Shown here piece by piece: positions 25,011 through 36,445 of a stretch of 64,000 nucleotides of DNA. Position 1 is the first letter of the stretch. Every line of letters begins with the position of its first letter. Made by a program: the position numbers and the translations under genes. The notes beneath the pieces are model-generated. The model searched no databases. It had not been told where the DNA came from and saw only the letters and a program-made list of their open reading frames with translations. Source of the stretch: Luzula sylvatica (lineage: Eukaryota > Streptophyta > Magnoliopsida > Poales > Juncaceae); contig OX326961.1 in the NCBI GenBank assembly GCA_946800325.1, forward strand, positions 45,273,415 through 45,337,414, read 5' to 3'.

Positions 25011-25353
25011 GATGCTAATTAGGTTTCGATTTTCGTTATGTATTGCTCATGTCTAATTATGATTTATTTCCTCTCATATTTTCTCAATTTTAGGGTTTGG
25101 ATCGTTATTTCGTGTTTTGATTGACCCTGAGTTCTTCGAGGTTAATCTATTTCCGTTTTATTTGTATCCATTTATCGTTCATTTCATCTTTTTCATGGAT
25201 TTCAGACTTTGAACTATTTCCGTTTTATTTTTGATCTACTGTTTTCGACTTTTTACTCTAGAGGTATTGTGAGATATTCGATCCATGAATATACTCTACA
25301 ATATATTTCTTTGGTTTAATATCAATATCTTTGTTGATTATATATTTTTTTAG

Positions 25354-25416
25354 GTGGATACAGTCCTTATCGCAACTGGAAGAGCAACTTTCACTAAATT
25401 CCTTGGCTTAGAAATG
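25354..25416 (+). pseudogene. Dihydrolipoyl dehydrogenase (plastid-type) exon fragment
   Basis: Directly after an acceptor-like TTTTTTTAG the frame reads VDTVLIATGRATFTKFLGLEM and then TGA. This closely resembles the conserved LIATGRxPFTxxLGLEN segment of lipoamide dehydrogenase (E3), the flavoprotein that reoxidises lipoamide in 2-oxoacid dehydrogenase complexes; the LIATGR spelling is nearer the plastid/cyanobacterial type than the mitochondrial one. Only 21 codons survive. The FAD- and disulfide-containing parts are missing and a (CT)n tract follows at once, so this is a captured or degraded fragment. Confidence 0.5.

Positions 25417-25419
<3 letters not shown>

Positions 25420-25470
<51 letters not shown>
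25420..25470. repeat. (CT)n microsatellite
   Basis: About 25 CT dinucleotides directly after the dehydrogenase fragment. Confidence 0.97.
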
Positions 25471-25474
<4 letters not shown>

Positions 25475-25728
25475 ATTTTATAATTTTAATAAATTTAGGG
25501 GAATATTTTATATTTGAAGTTTGTGAGGGACCCCGAGAGGATTCGTACCGATTAATGAGAAGATTCAACTCACGGATTCCAGTGGCAATTTGGTAATTTC
25601 TTCTTCTTTCGGTGTTACGATTTAATTTATTTCCTCTTACAAAACCACATATTGGAATATCATAAAAACAAGAACTCTTTGGTCCCGTTTATCATTTTGA
25701 GTAGGTGGAGTCGTGCCTCTCTCTCATA

Positions 25729-25852
25729 TCATTATCATCATAATACTCATATCATTATCATCATTATTACTATCATTATCATCATAAAACTCATATCATC
25801 ATCATCATCATCATCATTACTATCATATCATCATCATCATCATCATCATCAC
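25729..25852. repeat. Imperfect (ATC)n microsatellite
   Basis: ATC/ATT triplets with interruptions such as ATAATACTCAT, ending in nine uninterrupted ATC units. It lies at the left edge of the diverged array that follows. Confidence 0.9.
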
Positions 25853-25919
25853 ACTTGCGAACAATACGTTGTCTTTGAGGTTGTACTTTCTTTGCTATCC
25901 CTGGAAAAAAATATATGAA

Positions 25920-27680
25920 CAAGAACAAATGTACAAAATGCCAACATGGACAAAATTAAAAAACAAATGTAATATTTCTTCTTTGCGATGTCATGTTTAA
26001 AATGAACAATATTGCGATCATTGAATATATCTTTGGATTTTTTGCAAATTTTTATTTTTGTTGCTTGAAATACATATCAAATAAAATTTCTTTGCAATGA
26101 CTTGACATTCGTTTTGAAAATATGTGTTTGTTTAACATTGCTTATGAAATAATAATTCGTGAAAAAAATGTATGCAGCGATGAAAGATAAACAAGAAGAA
26201 TAATCAAAATCAATAAAAATGAAAACATGAAAAGTGACGGTAAAGCCATAAAATACGATATCCCAAAAAGTTTAATTTCAAAAAGAAAATACGATTATAA
26301 GTAACGGTAAAGCCATCAACATGAAAACAAGATATGAAATAATTACAATCGCAATTACGAGTACAAAAACGAGAACATAAAACACATTGGAAGCAAACCA
26401 AAAAAAAATACGAAACAAAAAATATTAATACATCCAAAAAATATAAATGTGGATATAATGCCAATGTGAACTATCGATGAATATCAGTACCAAAGGCCGG
26501 AGATACGAAATCATATAAAAAGAAGGATAGAAAATACGCATCCACGAAGAAACACGAAATAGAAATAAATATCAATACTAAAATTCATTGTAATATGATC
26601 TATCGATTACAATTACAAAAATACAAATATAATCACACATAAAAATTTAAACATGATTATATAGATTAAATAAACGCACGAGTGTGTGTATGAGGCCATG
26701 TTAGTGAAGACAAACATAAGACCCAATTCAACAATACAAATACAAATACGAAATAAAAAAATAAAACACAAATATGGATATGGAGATAAACCCTAATATA
26801 AACCCTAATAGATTTATCGACTACAGAGTACAAATGAAGAATCTTTACAAAAACATGAATACAAATACGAAATAAAAAAGGCATATACAACTATGAATGC
26901 AAAAACAAGCACGATGTCATTTATGAACTACATAGTACAAACGACGAATCACTACGACTATCAATCTTAGTTCAGGGATGATAGTAGAATGAGTGAAACA
27001 CATGCATAAATATACATAAATACAAGAATAAATATACTTCAATGAAATAAAGACAAAGGTAAGAATATGGAATACAATTGCAAAATACAAACATGAATTA
27101 AGCATAAAATCACGAAATGACATTTCGAACCCAAAAGACACAAAGCTAAACATTATAGACAAAATTTTGAACCCTAAACAATAAAATATCATCATCATGA
27201 CATCATGATTATTAATACAAACTATGCATTGCAATTACAAGAACAAAATACAATTAGACAGAAGAGTGTAAACACAAAACACGCAGACAAAATAGAAACT
27301 AGAAAAAAGTATAACACAACGAGACGAAATACAAACATGAAATAGAAATTCCAAATACGAATAAAAATATAAATATGGTGACAAGCACGGATACGTTTGT
27401 GAACCACACAGTACAAATTACGAACCATTGCAAATATCAATCTCAATTGAAATAAAGCAATAAGGTGACCAAAATGGAGAAATAAATATACACAAAAAAT
27501 GTAAAAACGCACACATAAATGAAACCGAAAATAAGAATCAGTATAAAATACAATCGTGAAACATAAATATAAATTAAATACACAAACACGAAATGAAATA
27601 CTAAAGTCGAAAATCAATAAGCTCAATGTTGTAAACGACATGCCAAAGCCTAAATAATAAAGCAGCATCTTCATCATTGT
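25920..27680. repeat. Diverged, T-poor repeat array
   Basis: A-rich, T-poor on the + strand and built from irregularly repeated words such as CAAATACGAAATA and GAACYACAYAGTACAAA. Longer paralogous blocks are visible: ACAAGCACGATG (about 26907) and ACAAGCACGGAT (about 27380) each lead into TGAACYACAYAGTACAAAYKACGAA and then TATCAATCT. The minus strand therefore has long Phe/Tyr/Val-rich open frames, which are not genes. It could be a decayed satellite. Confidence 0.55.
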
Positions 27681-27686
27681 CATCAC

Positions 27687-27687
<1 letters not shown>

Positions 27688-27734
<47 letters not shown>

Positions 27735-27735
27735 T
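27688..27735. repeat. (ATC)n microsatellite
   Basis: About 16 near-perfect triplets at the right edge of the diverged array. Confidence 0.95.
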
Positions 27736-29790
27736 GTGCCGATGATGTAAAATATAAACACATTCTATATCAATGACTGTTTGAATTGTTCAAGATAGCC
27801 GGCTCTTGAACAATTCATACGGTCATTGATGTAAAATTTATAAAAAAATAATAATTTACTAAGGCAAAAAAATGATACTGAGACGTTTTATACTTCAAAT
27901 TTTGTTTTGTTGCTTTCTATGCTTTTGATTCGTTATTTTCTTAAAATTAAAGTAATTTAAATTTGATGTTGTTTTGATTCTTACATTTGTATGTGTTGTT
28001 TTTATTGTCAAATACTCATAATTTATATATCATGTTTATACATTTTATAATGTATTATCATTAAAAATTATGTAATACCATATGTTGTTTTGCTGTAAAA
28101 TTTTCACAGTAAATTGTGTATTTTTTAATTATTTAATTAGTTAGAAATTTATATTGTTGTAATTCTTTTGTTTCTTTTATTATCAAAGTTAATATATTGT
28201 TTTTTGTTTCTTAGTTACGAATTAATTATATTTTGTTTATTTTATTCCTATATGTTACATTCAATATATATTCATAATTATTTATATCATGCGCGCAACC
28301 AGCATATATGATATATTTTGACAAATAATGTGTAGGAAATGTAAAAAATATGTCAAATAATGTGTAGGAAATGCAAATGTATGGTAAAATGGTAAAGTAA
28401 CCAACTAAGCCTCGATTCCTAATTCACTCTCAGATATAAAATTAAAGACTAAAGTATAATAATGCAGAAAAATAAACATAAATTTTAACAAAACACGAAA
28501 AATCAAGAATAAAAAGCCTAAATTATCCTATTTCAGCCTTTTTTACACTGATTTCAGCCCTTTATACCCTCAATTATCCTATTTCAGCACTTTTTATCCC
28601 AATTATCCTAATTTCAGCACAATTGAGCGAAAATAACATCAATAACCCGAATTTATGTATAGTTCATACCTAAATTTGAGTTAAAAAAAAAGCAATTTTA
28701 GTCCACCCGAGACCTAATGGGCTCACCAAAAAACAAAATAATAAATTGGCAAAATAACATAAAGGATTCACGGAAAGAGAAAAAGATTACCGATGAAGTG
28801 GCGAGGAATCAGACAGGAAGGAAACGACGACGATGAAAAGAGAGATGAAAGAACACTGTATTGTGCGGTAAATCCTGACGAGTGACGAGTAAAGATGTCG
28901 GGCGAAAAAAATGATTAAAGAGAATGTATTTTGCAGCAAACCTTGAGGTGACCATGCCGGTCGCTTGCAAACATCGAGAGAGACATAGTTTGGGAGAAAG
29001 GATTGAGAGGGAGAGGTTGAGAGAGAAAGAGAAAGGGGTAGAATAGTAAATTCATTTTCTTTTTCTGTTAACATTAACAACACGTTGATTTTGTACATAT
29101 TTGATAGTTCAGGTGTTATGAAGGGATAAATATGATATTATCACTTTAAGAAGGATAAATATGTAATTTAGTTGTTTAGTAGGGATATACAGTAATTTTT
29201 CCCTTAAAAAAAAAATCTAGAATGATATTTTCATCATCATACATAATTCTTTTGTGTGTGTTCAGTTTTTGAATATGTTTCGGGACTGGTTTATTAAGAA
29301 TCCACTAGGCCCTTTAATATATTTCTTCGATGTTCGTATAGTGGTCCAAATAATGCAATTGAGAATTTGAATTTGAAACGATATAATCCGAAGAGTCCCT
29401 AACGAGAATTAAAACCGAGAAAGTTGTCTCGGAAATTGCTTGAATTCAATTCGTTTCCACTGCAAAGCATCAATTATCATTTATCAATGAATGCTCGTGT
29501 TGGACAAAGAGAAAGAGTCTTTTTTACTAATCAGCATTATATTTTTTTTTTTTTGAAGAAAATAGAGTAGGCTCTTTCGTCCTACTTCTATTGTATTTTA
29601 TATAAATAAGATTAGAGGTCATACATGACATTTTGAATGTATATGAATTAACCTAATCTAATCCTATGATACAAAATCTTGTTTAAACAGAAATAAACCC
29701 TGATTGAAAATCCTAGAAATCTAAGCATGATTCAAACTGAGCCCTGGATTTCAATCTCGCCTTCATCCAGGAAATATTTTCCAGGTATAC
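27736..29790. other. Intergenic, small repeats only
   Basis: AT-rich. 28520-28620 holds about three copies of a word like AATTATCCTATTTCAGC. 28780-29070 is purine-rich on + and looks like a leader if read on -, but no gene follows. No element boundaries were found. Confidence 0.4.
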
Positions 29791-29801
29791 TTATAACCTA
29801 G

Positions 29802-29808
29802 TATAAAA
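29802..29808 (+). promoter_or_regulatory. TATA-like box before a pyrimidine-rich leader
   Basis: TATAAAA followed by GG. The next 300 bases are C/T-rich with repeated CACCGCC and TCTCTTTCTC words, and CATGTAAGGTATG at about 30224 contains a possible intron donor. It could be the old promoter and leader of the EUL relic about 0.7 kb downstream. Confidence 0.4.
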
Positions 29809-30470
29809 GGAATCTCCTTCATTCACCGCTCATCTTTTCGCCGCCTTCTCTTTCTCACCGCCTTGTCTTCTCTTTCTCATTCGCCTGGAACCCTAAACTC
29901 GATTTCTCTCGCCGTTTTACCTTCTCTTTCCTCCGCCATCTCACTTGCTTCACATCTCAAAGCTACTCGTTTAGATCTAACCTCATCTCTTCCTCTCATT
30001 AATCTCACTGCACCGCCATTGTTAACTTCATTTAGAGCTATCCTCATCCTCTCTTCTCATTAATCTCTCTTCACCGCCTTTAATCTCTTTTCACCTTCAT
30101 CTCTTCTATCTCGAAGTATTCTGATCGATAAGATCTATGCAGAAGGAATCCGCCTGAAAAGCACTGTTTTGCCTATAAATCTCCATCATCATCAATCAGA
30201 TCTATTAAACTACGTTGGATTGCATGTAAGGTATGTTCATCCGCCTCCGATATTCCTTCTTCATATTCGCTTTGCATTTTTTCTCGTTCTTTTTGTGTTA
30301 GATCAGATTGAAACCACCAGATCTGGTGTTTATTTGTTTCTCTTGCATGTAGGTTTGAAATTTGATTTTGAGTTAATCAGCATTATATATCTATAAAAAC
30401 TTCCCAATCCCCAAAAAACAGGACTTCAAAATTAAATTTTAGCGTTGAAGATTCAAGCTAAACTAACTTA
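29809..30470 (+). other. Leader-like C/T-rich stretch
   Basis: No protein recognised. Open frames (66 and 75 aa) are serine/leucine-rich, as expected from a C/T-rich leader. Probably a transcribed leader of a gene now lost. Confidence 0.35.
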
Positions 30471-30483
30471 AAGAGTCTTTTCC

Positions 30484-31065
30484 CATTGCCATCACCATTG
30501 CCAGGAGGCCCAACACCATTGTTACGATTCAATTCTTAGCGGTTTTATTCTCTCCAGTATTATGATGAAATGGATGGCTTTCAGAGTTTTCAGTCGGGTC
30601 TCCAGTAGAATAACAAACTTCATTCATGGGCTTCTTGGCAGTTGGGCTTATTACTAATAAATAATTTGTTTAAATATAGCAGCCCAAGTTATTTAAATAA
30701 CAGATTTCTGTTAACCACTAATGATGTGATTAGCGCAAATTAGGGGATTAGATAGGGTTGTTATAGAAGAAATTAAGTGGATATAAATAGATGATGTGTG
30801 TACTGTAATTCTGAGTGAAATTAATGAAAAACTTACTTGTTTAATCAATATCTCTTTCTCTTCTTTTCTTTACAATTCACAAAGATTAAACATCAATATT
30901 ACGAGATAATCAATTCTAACACACCAGCCTCCTCCGTCGGCGCACAGCTCGGCTCTATCGCTCCACACGGTCAAGATCTTCTGCCGAGCAAACGAGCTTT
31001 ACAATCTGGAAGTTCGTAACGGGGCAGTCGTTCTCGGACCAGCCAATCGAAACAATATGTTTCAG
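30484..31065 (+). pseudogene. EUL lectin first-exon relic, split by a solo LTR
   Basis: On the right of an LTR insertion the frame reads QPPPSAHSS and then TVKIFCRANELYNLEVRN, GAVVLGPAN and MFQ, ending at CAG|GTATTTG (31065/31066). The intact EUL gene at 61300 has the same layout: a His/Pro-rich start, TVKIFCRA, VLAPA, an exon end in CAG, and a GTATTTG donor in its third exon. On the left of the LTR a short in-frame His/Cys-rich segment (HCHHHC) matches the His-rich N-terminus. No start codon survives (TAA in frame upstream) and no second exon was found downstream. It is therefore a dead single-exon relic of a carbohydrate-binding EUL protein. Confidence 0.75.
30519..30921 (+). repeat. Solo LTR (about 403 bp)
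   Basis: Begins (T)TGTTACGATTC, ends GATAATCAATTCTAACA, and is flanked by the perfect 5-bp duplication CACCA (30514-30518 and 30922-30926). A TATA-like ATATAAATA (about 30783) and a C/T-rich stretch fit a U3-R layout, reading +. No internal region remains, so it is a solo LTR left by recombination. Confidence 0.7.
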
Positions 31066-31069
31066 GTAT

Positions 31070-32074
31070 TTGAGATACGGATCTCAATTAACCGATGCTT
31101 TGTTCCATGGTCAAATTAGAATGGTCAACCAAGAAACAATCATGCAAACTTGACTAACAATCTATTGTTTTAACCTCTTTAAAAAAAAAATGTATCATAA
31201 ATTTTTTTTTTTCTGAATATTTTTTTTTAATGAATAATTCAGATTTTCTATTTAACGCATCATTATTTGATAAATATACTTAAAAATTTATCTTAATTAT
31301 TCATTAAATAATTATTTAAAATATCCTTAAAAATAAATGTATCATAAGAAAAAAAAATATGATAGAACTCGCATGTTATTGATGTGTTGTAAATTGAAAG
31401 TAGTTTTATTATATCTTTTAGGAAGAACGAATGAGAGGATTCGGGGATATTGCCCAAACCGGTCGAACCATATAATTGTCCTAAACAATTGGACCATATA
31501 TTTTGTTGAGTCGCGATGTATGTCCCTATAACTTTCCCCAGCATGGTTGATGACCTGGAAAGGTGGGGTGGCCATTAATATTGACATTTTTTCCTCCCAC
31601 CTTATTACGAAATGGGATTTAGGATGAACGGCCCAACTAGTTAATCCATAAAGTCTTTAAGGGTTAACTGCATTGCATGTATTTTATTTTGACAGGATTT
31701 GCAATCATTTTGGTGTTGTTCACTGCTAATATGGCAGAGGTGCATTAACTAGCATTAATTACAGTGATTGATGTTTAGCAGTGAACTTTTGTGGGAGGGA
31801 AAATGGGTTGGCTCCGATTCAAATTTCAAGCATGATCTATATAAAAATGACATGAAGAAAGAGAATGAACATCCTATTTTTTTGCAATTTATATTTGTTG
31901 GGATTATTTTTTCTGTACTTCAATTTTGGAGCTTGATTTGAATTGTAATTGTTGCCACTCTTATCAGTTATTAGTTCAATTTTGAGCTTAATTTGGATTT
32001 TCCTGATTTTGAGTTCGATTTATGGAGATAAATTCAGTTCACTGTTGATTTAAATGTACTTAGTTTTGTGGTGT
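31070..32074. other. Intergenic after the EUL relic
   Basis: Searched by eye for the HWIKDM exon and later EUL exons without success. AT-rich, no supported feature. Overlapping 60-80-aa frames at 31290-31590 are unrecognised. Confidence 0.4.
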
Positions 32075-32083
32075 ATATTTCAT

Positions 32084-32344
32084 GGGCAATTCTATAGCAG
32101 GACCTTTTCTAGAAAGGGCAATATCGGTATGTATATTTTCTGATTTTTCTTTGCGTGCATTTACTCCATTTCTATAATACTGGACATGTCCCATTAATGC
32201 ATTTGTTTATTTATTTTTTTCCTTTCTCTTCTCGTCTCTCTCAAGAACTTTCTCACTAAATTACTCTCTATTCCTGTGAAGAGCTCTCTCTCTCTCTCTC
32301 TTTGCCCTTGAACTCTCTCTCTCGCCCCTTACCATGAGAGTGAA

Positions 32345-32401
<57 letters not shown>

Positions 32402-33029
32402 CCGTGAATATAGCTCGTCCCTCTCTGCCCCTCACCGTGAAATCCTGTTTCGCTCTGCCCCGAGAACACTCGATTGGAAGTAATCAAATGGTGCATGTAT
32501 AATCTCGAATTCGATCAATTGATATTTTTTGTTTGGTGTTTTTGTAAGGCTCTATTTAGATTCTGATGAAAAATTGATGCAATATTATAATTCTCCAAAC
32601 TAGTGTCTCTGCTCCAACGTATCTCCAAACTCCTTTTTTGCCCAGGCCTCGTGAAGCCCTCTCTTCCTCTCTCTTACCTCTGTGAACAAGGGAAGATAGA
32701 TTTGTTTTCTTATCGGCCATGTAAACTGGTTTTCTTCTCCGAGGAGGTAAAGAACGAGAGAGATCGATTCATGGGAAATAAAGAGTAAAATCATGCAAAG
32801 GAAAAGAGCGAGAGACAAAGTGGGAGGGAGAAATGGAAGCATGGGAGCGTTACCAAAAATAAGAGACAAAATGAACTGGATGGACTGTGTGAGATATATA
32901 AATAATGACCATTTTATCCTTTTCAATAAAAGTCCTACCATAAGCAAATTGAATCTCAACCTTCCGATTATATTGTATGATTTAATCCTGGCCATTTAAG
33001 TAAGAACAGGTCCTACAGTATAATTGCCC
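32084..33029. mobile_element. MULE-type element (946 bp)
   Basis: Inverted ends GGGCAATTCTATAGCAGGAC and the complement of GGGCAATTATACTGTAGGAC, with a perfect 9-bp target duplication ATATTTCAT (32075-32083 and 33030-33038). The interior is C/T-rich with microsatellites, and opposite-strand frames (61 and 131 aa) show no known domain. Non-autonomous; the interior may be captured leader DNA. Confidence 0.85.
32349..32394. repeat. (CT)n microsatellite
   Basis: About 22 CT units inside the MULE, with shorter CT runs just before it. Confidence 0.95.
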
Positions 33030-33038
33030 ATATTTCAT

Positions 33039-33715
33039 TGTTCTATTTTTCTGTTAATGAAATAAATGTACATAGTTTTGTTGAGTTCACAGTTGAATTC
33101 GGTTAATAATTTGGCTGTTCCATTTTTTACTCTTTTAAATAAGATTGAAATTTTGTTTGAATGATTTCCAATTTTTACTTCTATTTTTTTAAAAAAAAAT
33201 TCACTGTGCTATCTCAGTCTTAAGTTAATTTTTAAAAGAATTTCAATCTTGACTAATATTTTAATTTTTAAAAGAACTTGAATCATTTCACTGTTATATT
33301 TCATTGATATTTCACTTTTATTTCACTGACATTTTAGTTCATTATTTAAAAGAATTTGAATGGTTTTAAAAAATATTTTCAGTTTTCATTTTGTACTCCT
33401 ATCTGCAATATTTACTGGTATTTGAATATTAATTGGAATTTACAGTGAAATCATAGATTAATTTACAGTGAATATTAATTGGAATAGTTACTGGTATTTG
33501 AATATTAATTGACAATCTTATTCTTAATATTATTTCCTTAACAATTTTGTTGACTAGTATTTCTGATTATTTTGGTTGAACAACTTGTTAACTGTTATTT
33601 GGTTAACTGGTACTACTATGAAAATATGCTTAAATGGTATTTGGTTGTTAACTGGTATTTCGTAGTATGAAAACATGCTTTAATTTGATTTTTTGTTTTA
33701 AACTTGTATTTGGTA
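33039..33715. other. AT-rich spacer with low-complexity words
   Basis: Repeats of TTAACTGGTATTTGG, AATATTAATTGGAAT and TTTCACTG-like words, no gene. Similar AACTTGTATTTGG words reappear beyond the next MULE at about 38105. Confidence 0.4.
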
Positions 33716-34503
33716 TTTGTAAAAGAGAAATTTTGGGTTGTAGACGAAATAAGTTTGGAAATGATCAAAATAGCCAACATAGTTTGATAATTTCGAAAAT
33801 AACACTCTCGACTTTTGATGTTAAAATGATCGACTTTTGAAAAGTCGAGAATACTTAACCAGATTTAATTACAATTAACAAACCTGAGCAATCTCTCGAC
33901 TTCTGAAAAGTGGAGAGCAAACCTCTCAACTTTTGAGGTTCATTTTAATTCGAAATATGATATATTTTTCCAGATTTTACCATAACATCCTCTATGTTCT
34001 AATTAATATATTTAATTAAAATGATAATTAGTACACGTTAGTCATTAACTTAATACATAATTAATATTTATTCGAATTCATAAATTGGAATAAATTTGAA
34101 TGATATGTTCTAATTATCACGTTAATTAAATGCAATAATACAATTAAGGACATGTTTGGAATGATGTTTTTGGAACTTCCATAGTAAATGGAGATCTTGC
34201 AATACAATATGCTGCAATTGTAATGTTTTGGTGTGTGTTTGGATGTGTGAAATTAGCATTGACGTACATGCAATTCCGATGTTTGGATTGATGTAAACTA
34301 CATAGCATGCAAACTTGGTTGTGCCTTATATATATTTTGTATGACTATTAGAACTTACAAAACTAGACTAAATAAAAAATGACAGTTATAAAATGACAAT
34401 AAATTAAAAATATTTTCATGATGAAATAAACTCAAGTCACAAATACAACAAAATAGTCAATTCCAACAACCAAAATAGAAAAAACAAAAGATTAAAAAAA
34501 CAA

Positions 34504-36042
34504 CTAATGTCCATCCATTTCCCACATTTGATTCATTATATGATTTCTAAGCGCTATCCATTCTTGTGTTTCATCTCTCGACTCGATTGAAGTGATATAC
34601 TCTCTATGATTTGTTGTTTGACATTGCTCAATTGTCGGTACAAATGAATCGATACGGTCTTCTAGAATATAATTATGAATGATACAACATGCAAGAACAA
34701 TATCCACTTGAGTGGGATATCGAAAGAACGATCCAAAATTAAGAATTTTAAAACGATTCTTCAAAGCACCAAATGCACGTTCAATGGTAGTTCGCAAAGA
34801 CAAATGTCTATGATTGAACAACTCCTTATTGTTCAAAGGAGGATGTTCAGAAAACTCTTTTAGATGATATCTTACCCCTCTAAACGGTGAAATAAAACCT
34901 GGATGCGTTGAATATCCAGCATCTACCAAATAGTACTTTCCTATAAATTAAAGGAAAAAGTCTGTTTTTGGTCCCTAACCAATACCGAAATGTTCAACCT
35001 GCCCCCTGACTTTTTTTTTTGTTCATTTTGCCCCCTAAACTTGTTATTTTTGTTCAAATTACCCCCTCCGTTAAAATAGTGTTGCCCCCTCCCAATTATC
35101 TAACCGTTAACCCCGTTATTTTATACTTATATTCTACCCGACCCATTAGAGGTTAACAGTTAGATAATTGGGAGGGGGCATCACTATTTTAACGGAGGGG
35201 GCAATTTGAACAAAAATAACAAGTTTAGGGGGGCAAAATGAACAAAAAAAAAAGTCAAAAGGCAAGTTGAACATTTCGGTATTTGTTAGGAACCAAAAAC
35301 AGACTTTTTCCTAAATTAAACAAAAATAGTAGTTATAATTTTGTATGTATAAGATAAATAAATATATATATTATTTACCTTGAGGTAAAGTCAATCCATC
35401 ATTTCTTTCAAGTGCATTTCTCAAAATAAGAGAATCGTGTGCGGAACCCACCCAACCGGCAAGTACATATGTAAATCGAAGATCAAAATCCACAGCTGCC
35501 AAGACATTCTGGCTAGGAAACCCCTTACGCCCAAAAAAAGATCCTTTATTACCTCGCACACTAGCACGAATATGGGTTCCATCTAAAGCCCCGACACAAT
35601 TATCAAAGAACGGTGTGAACTTTGGATTTGAACTAATCACCCTGTGTGTGGTCGTACTAGGTGGTTTAATATAATCCACTCGTAATTTACAAATTGCATT
35701 GAGAACATGACGGAAATGCCGGCTAACAGTTTCGGTTGAACGTATGAAATTTCTTGCAATAACCCGATTTCTTATACTATGGGCTATCACATGGAGAAAT
35801 ATGGCCATTTGTTCTTCGAGCGTAACAAATAGGGTATCCCACATCAACCCTTTACTCTTCATGATATCACATAACCCAAAAAAAACACTTCTTCTCATTC
35901 GAGTCATGGCAACACACCCAACATCGGACTCGTGAATTACGCGTATTATATATGAATTTCTCACAAAATGTCTCTCGTCTATTATATGTCGAGGAATTTT
36001 GCTCGATTCACGTTTACTTTGATGTTTTTCGAGAAGCTTCAA
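34504..36042 (-). pseudogene. PIF/Harbinger DDE transposase
   Basis: On the minus strand, exon A runs from about 36042 to 35379 and exon B from 34940 to 34504, joined in frame over a GT-AG intron (35378-34941). Exon A has the family helix region (TVSRHFRHVLNAICKL), the first catalytic Asp in GALDGTHI and the second in GSAHDSLI. Exon B has LVDAGYS and the catalytic Glu in TTIERAFGALKNRF, then CCIIHNYI. All three DDE residues are present. The N-terminus is uncertain: no good ATG precedes exon A, and the sequence upstream (36040-36160) contains a local duplication. The enzyme cuts and pastes Harbinger termini at TAA/TTA. It is probably inactive because of the unclear start and missing partner, but it is well preserved. 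Confidence 0.85.
34953..35311. mobile_element. MULE-type MITE (359 bp) inside the transposase intron
   Basis: Near-perfect long inverted repeats begin GGAAAAAGTCTGTTTTTGG, with a perfect 9-bp target duplication TAAATTAAA (34944-34952 and 35312-35320). It lies wholly within the intron of the Harbinger transposase and so is the youngest layer of this nest. Confidence 0.9.
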
Positions 36043-36279
36043 AACATCATGAAATCTATATAAATAGCTGTCCGTTGTTCCTCGTTTACTCGTGAATTAC
36101 CAGTAGTGCTCGAAATAGCTGTCCGTTGTTCCTCGTTTAACATCATGAAATCTATATAAATCACGCAAATTAATTTCGACCTATTAGTATTTTCTGTTTT
36201 GAGTTTGTAAAATAATAAGTTGTATTTTGAAATTAGGAGATAATATAGATAAACGATTAGTGCGTCTGATAGAAGAAGT

Positions 36280-36445
36280 AAAATTGAAAATGAGGAACAT
36301 AATAATTGTTGAAAACACAGGGACCAAATTGAATAATTGTGCACAATAGTAAAACTGAAAATGAGGAACATAATAATTGTTGAAAACACAGGGACCAAAT
36401 TGAATAATTGTGCACAATAGTAAAACTGAAAATGAGGAACATAAT
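36280..36445. repeat. Tandem repeat, 71-bp period, about 2.3 copies
   Basis: GAAAATGAGGAACATAATAA recurs at 36286, 36357 and 36428, with near-identical sequence between. It lies upstream of the Harbinger transposase reading frame. Confidence 0.9.

Noticed and set aside
26210..27761. Long minus-strand open frames (84, 74, 105 and 179 aa) rich in Phe, Tyr, Val and Met
   Set aside because: They follow from the T-poor + strand of a repeat array and an ATC microsatellite (poly-Met). No domain, start context or intron signals.
32600..32999. 131-aa minus and 61/68-aa plus frames inside the MULE at 32084
   Set aside because: No family features; the interior is C/T-rich leader-like DNA with low-complexity translation.
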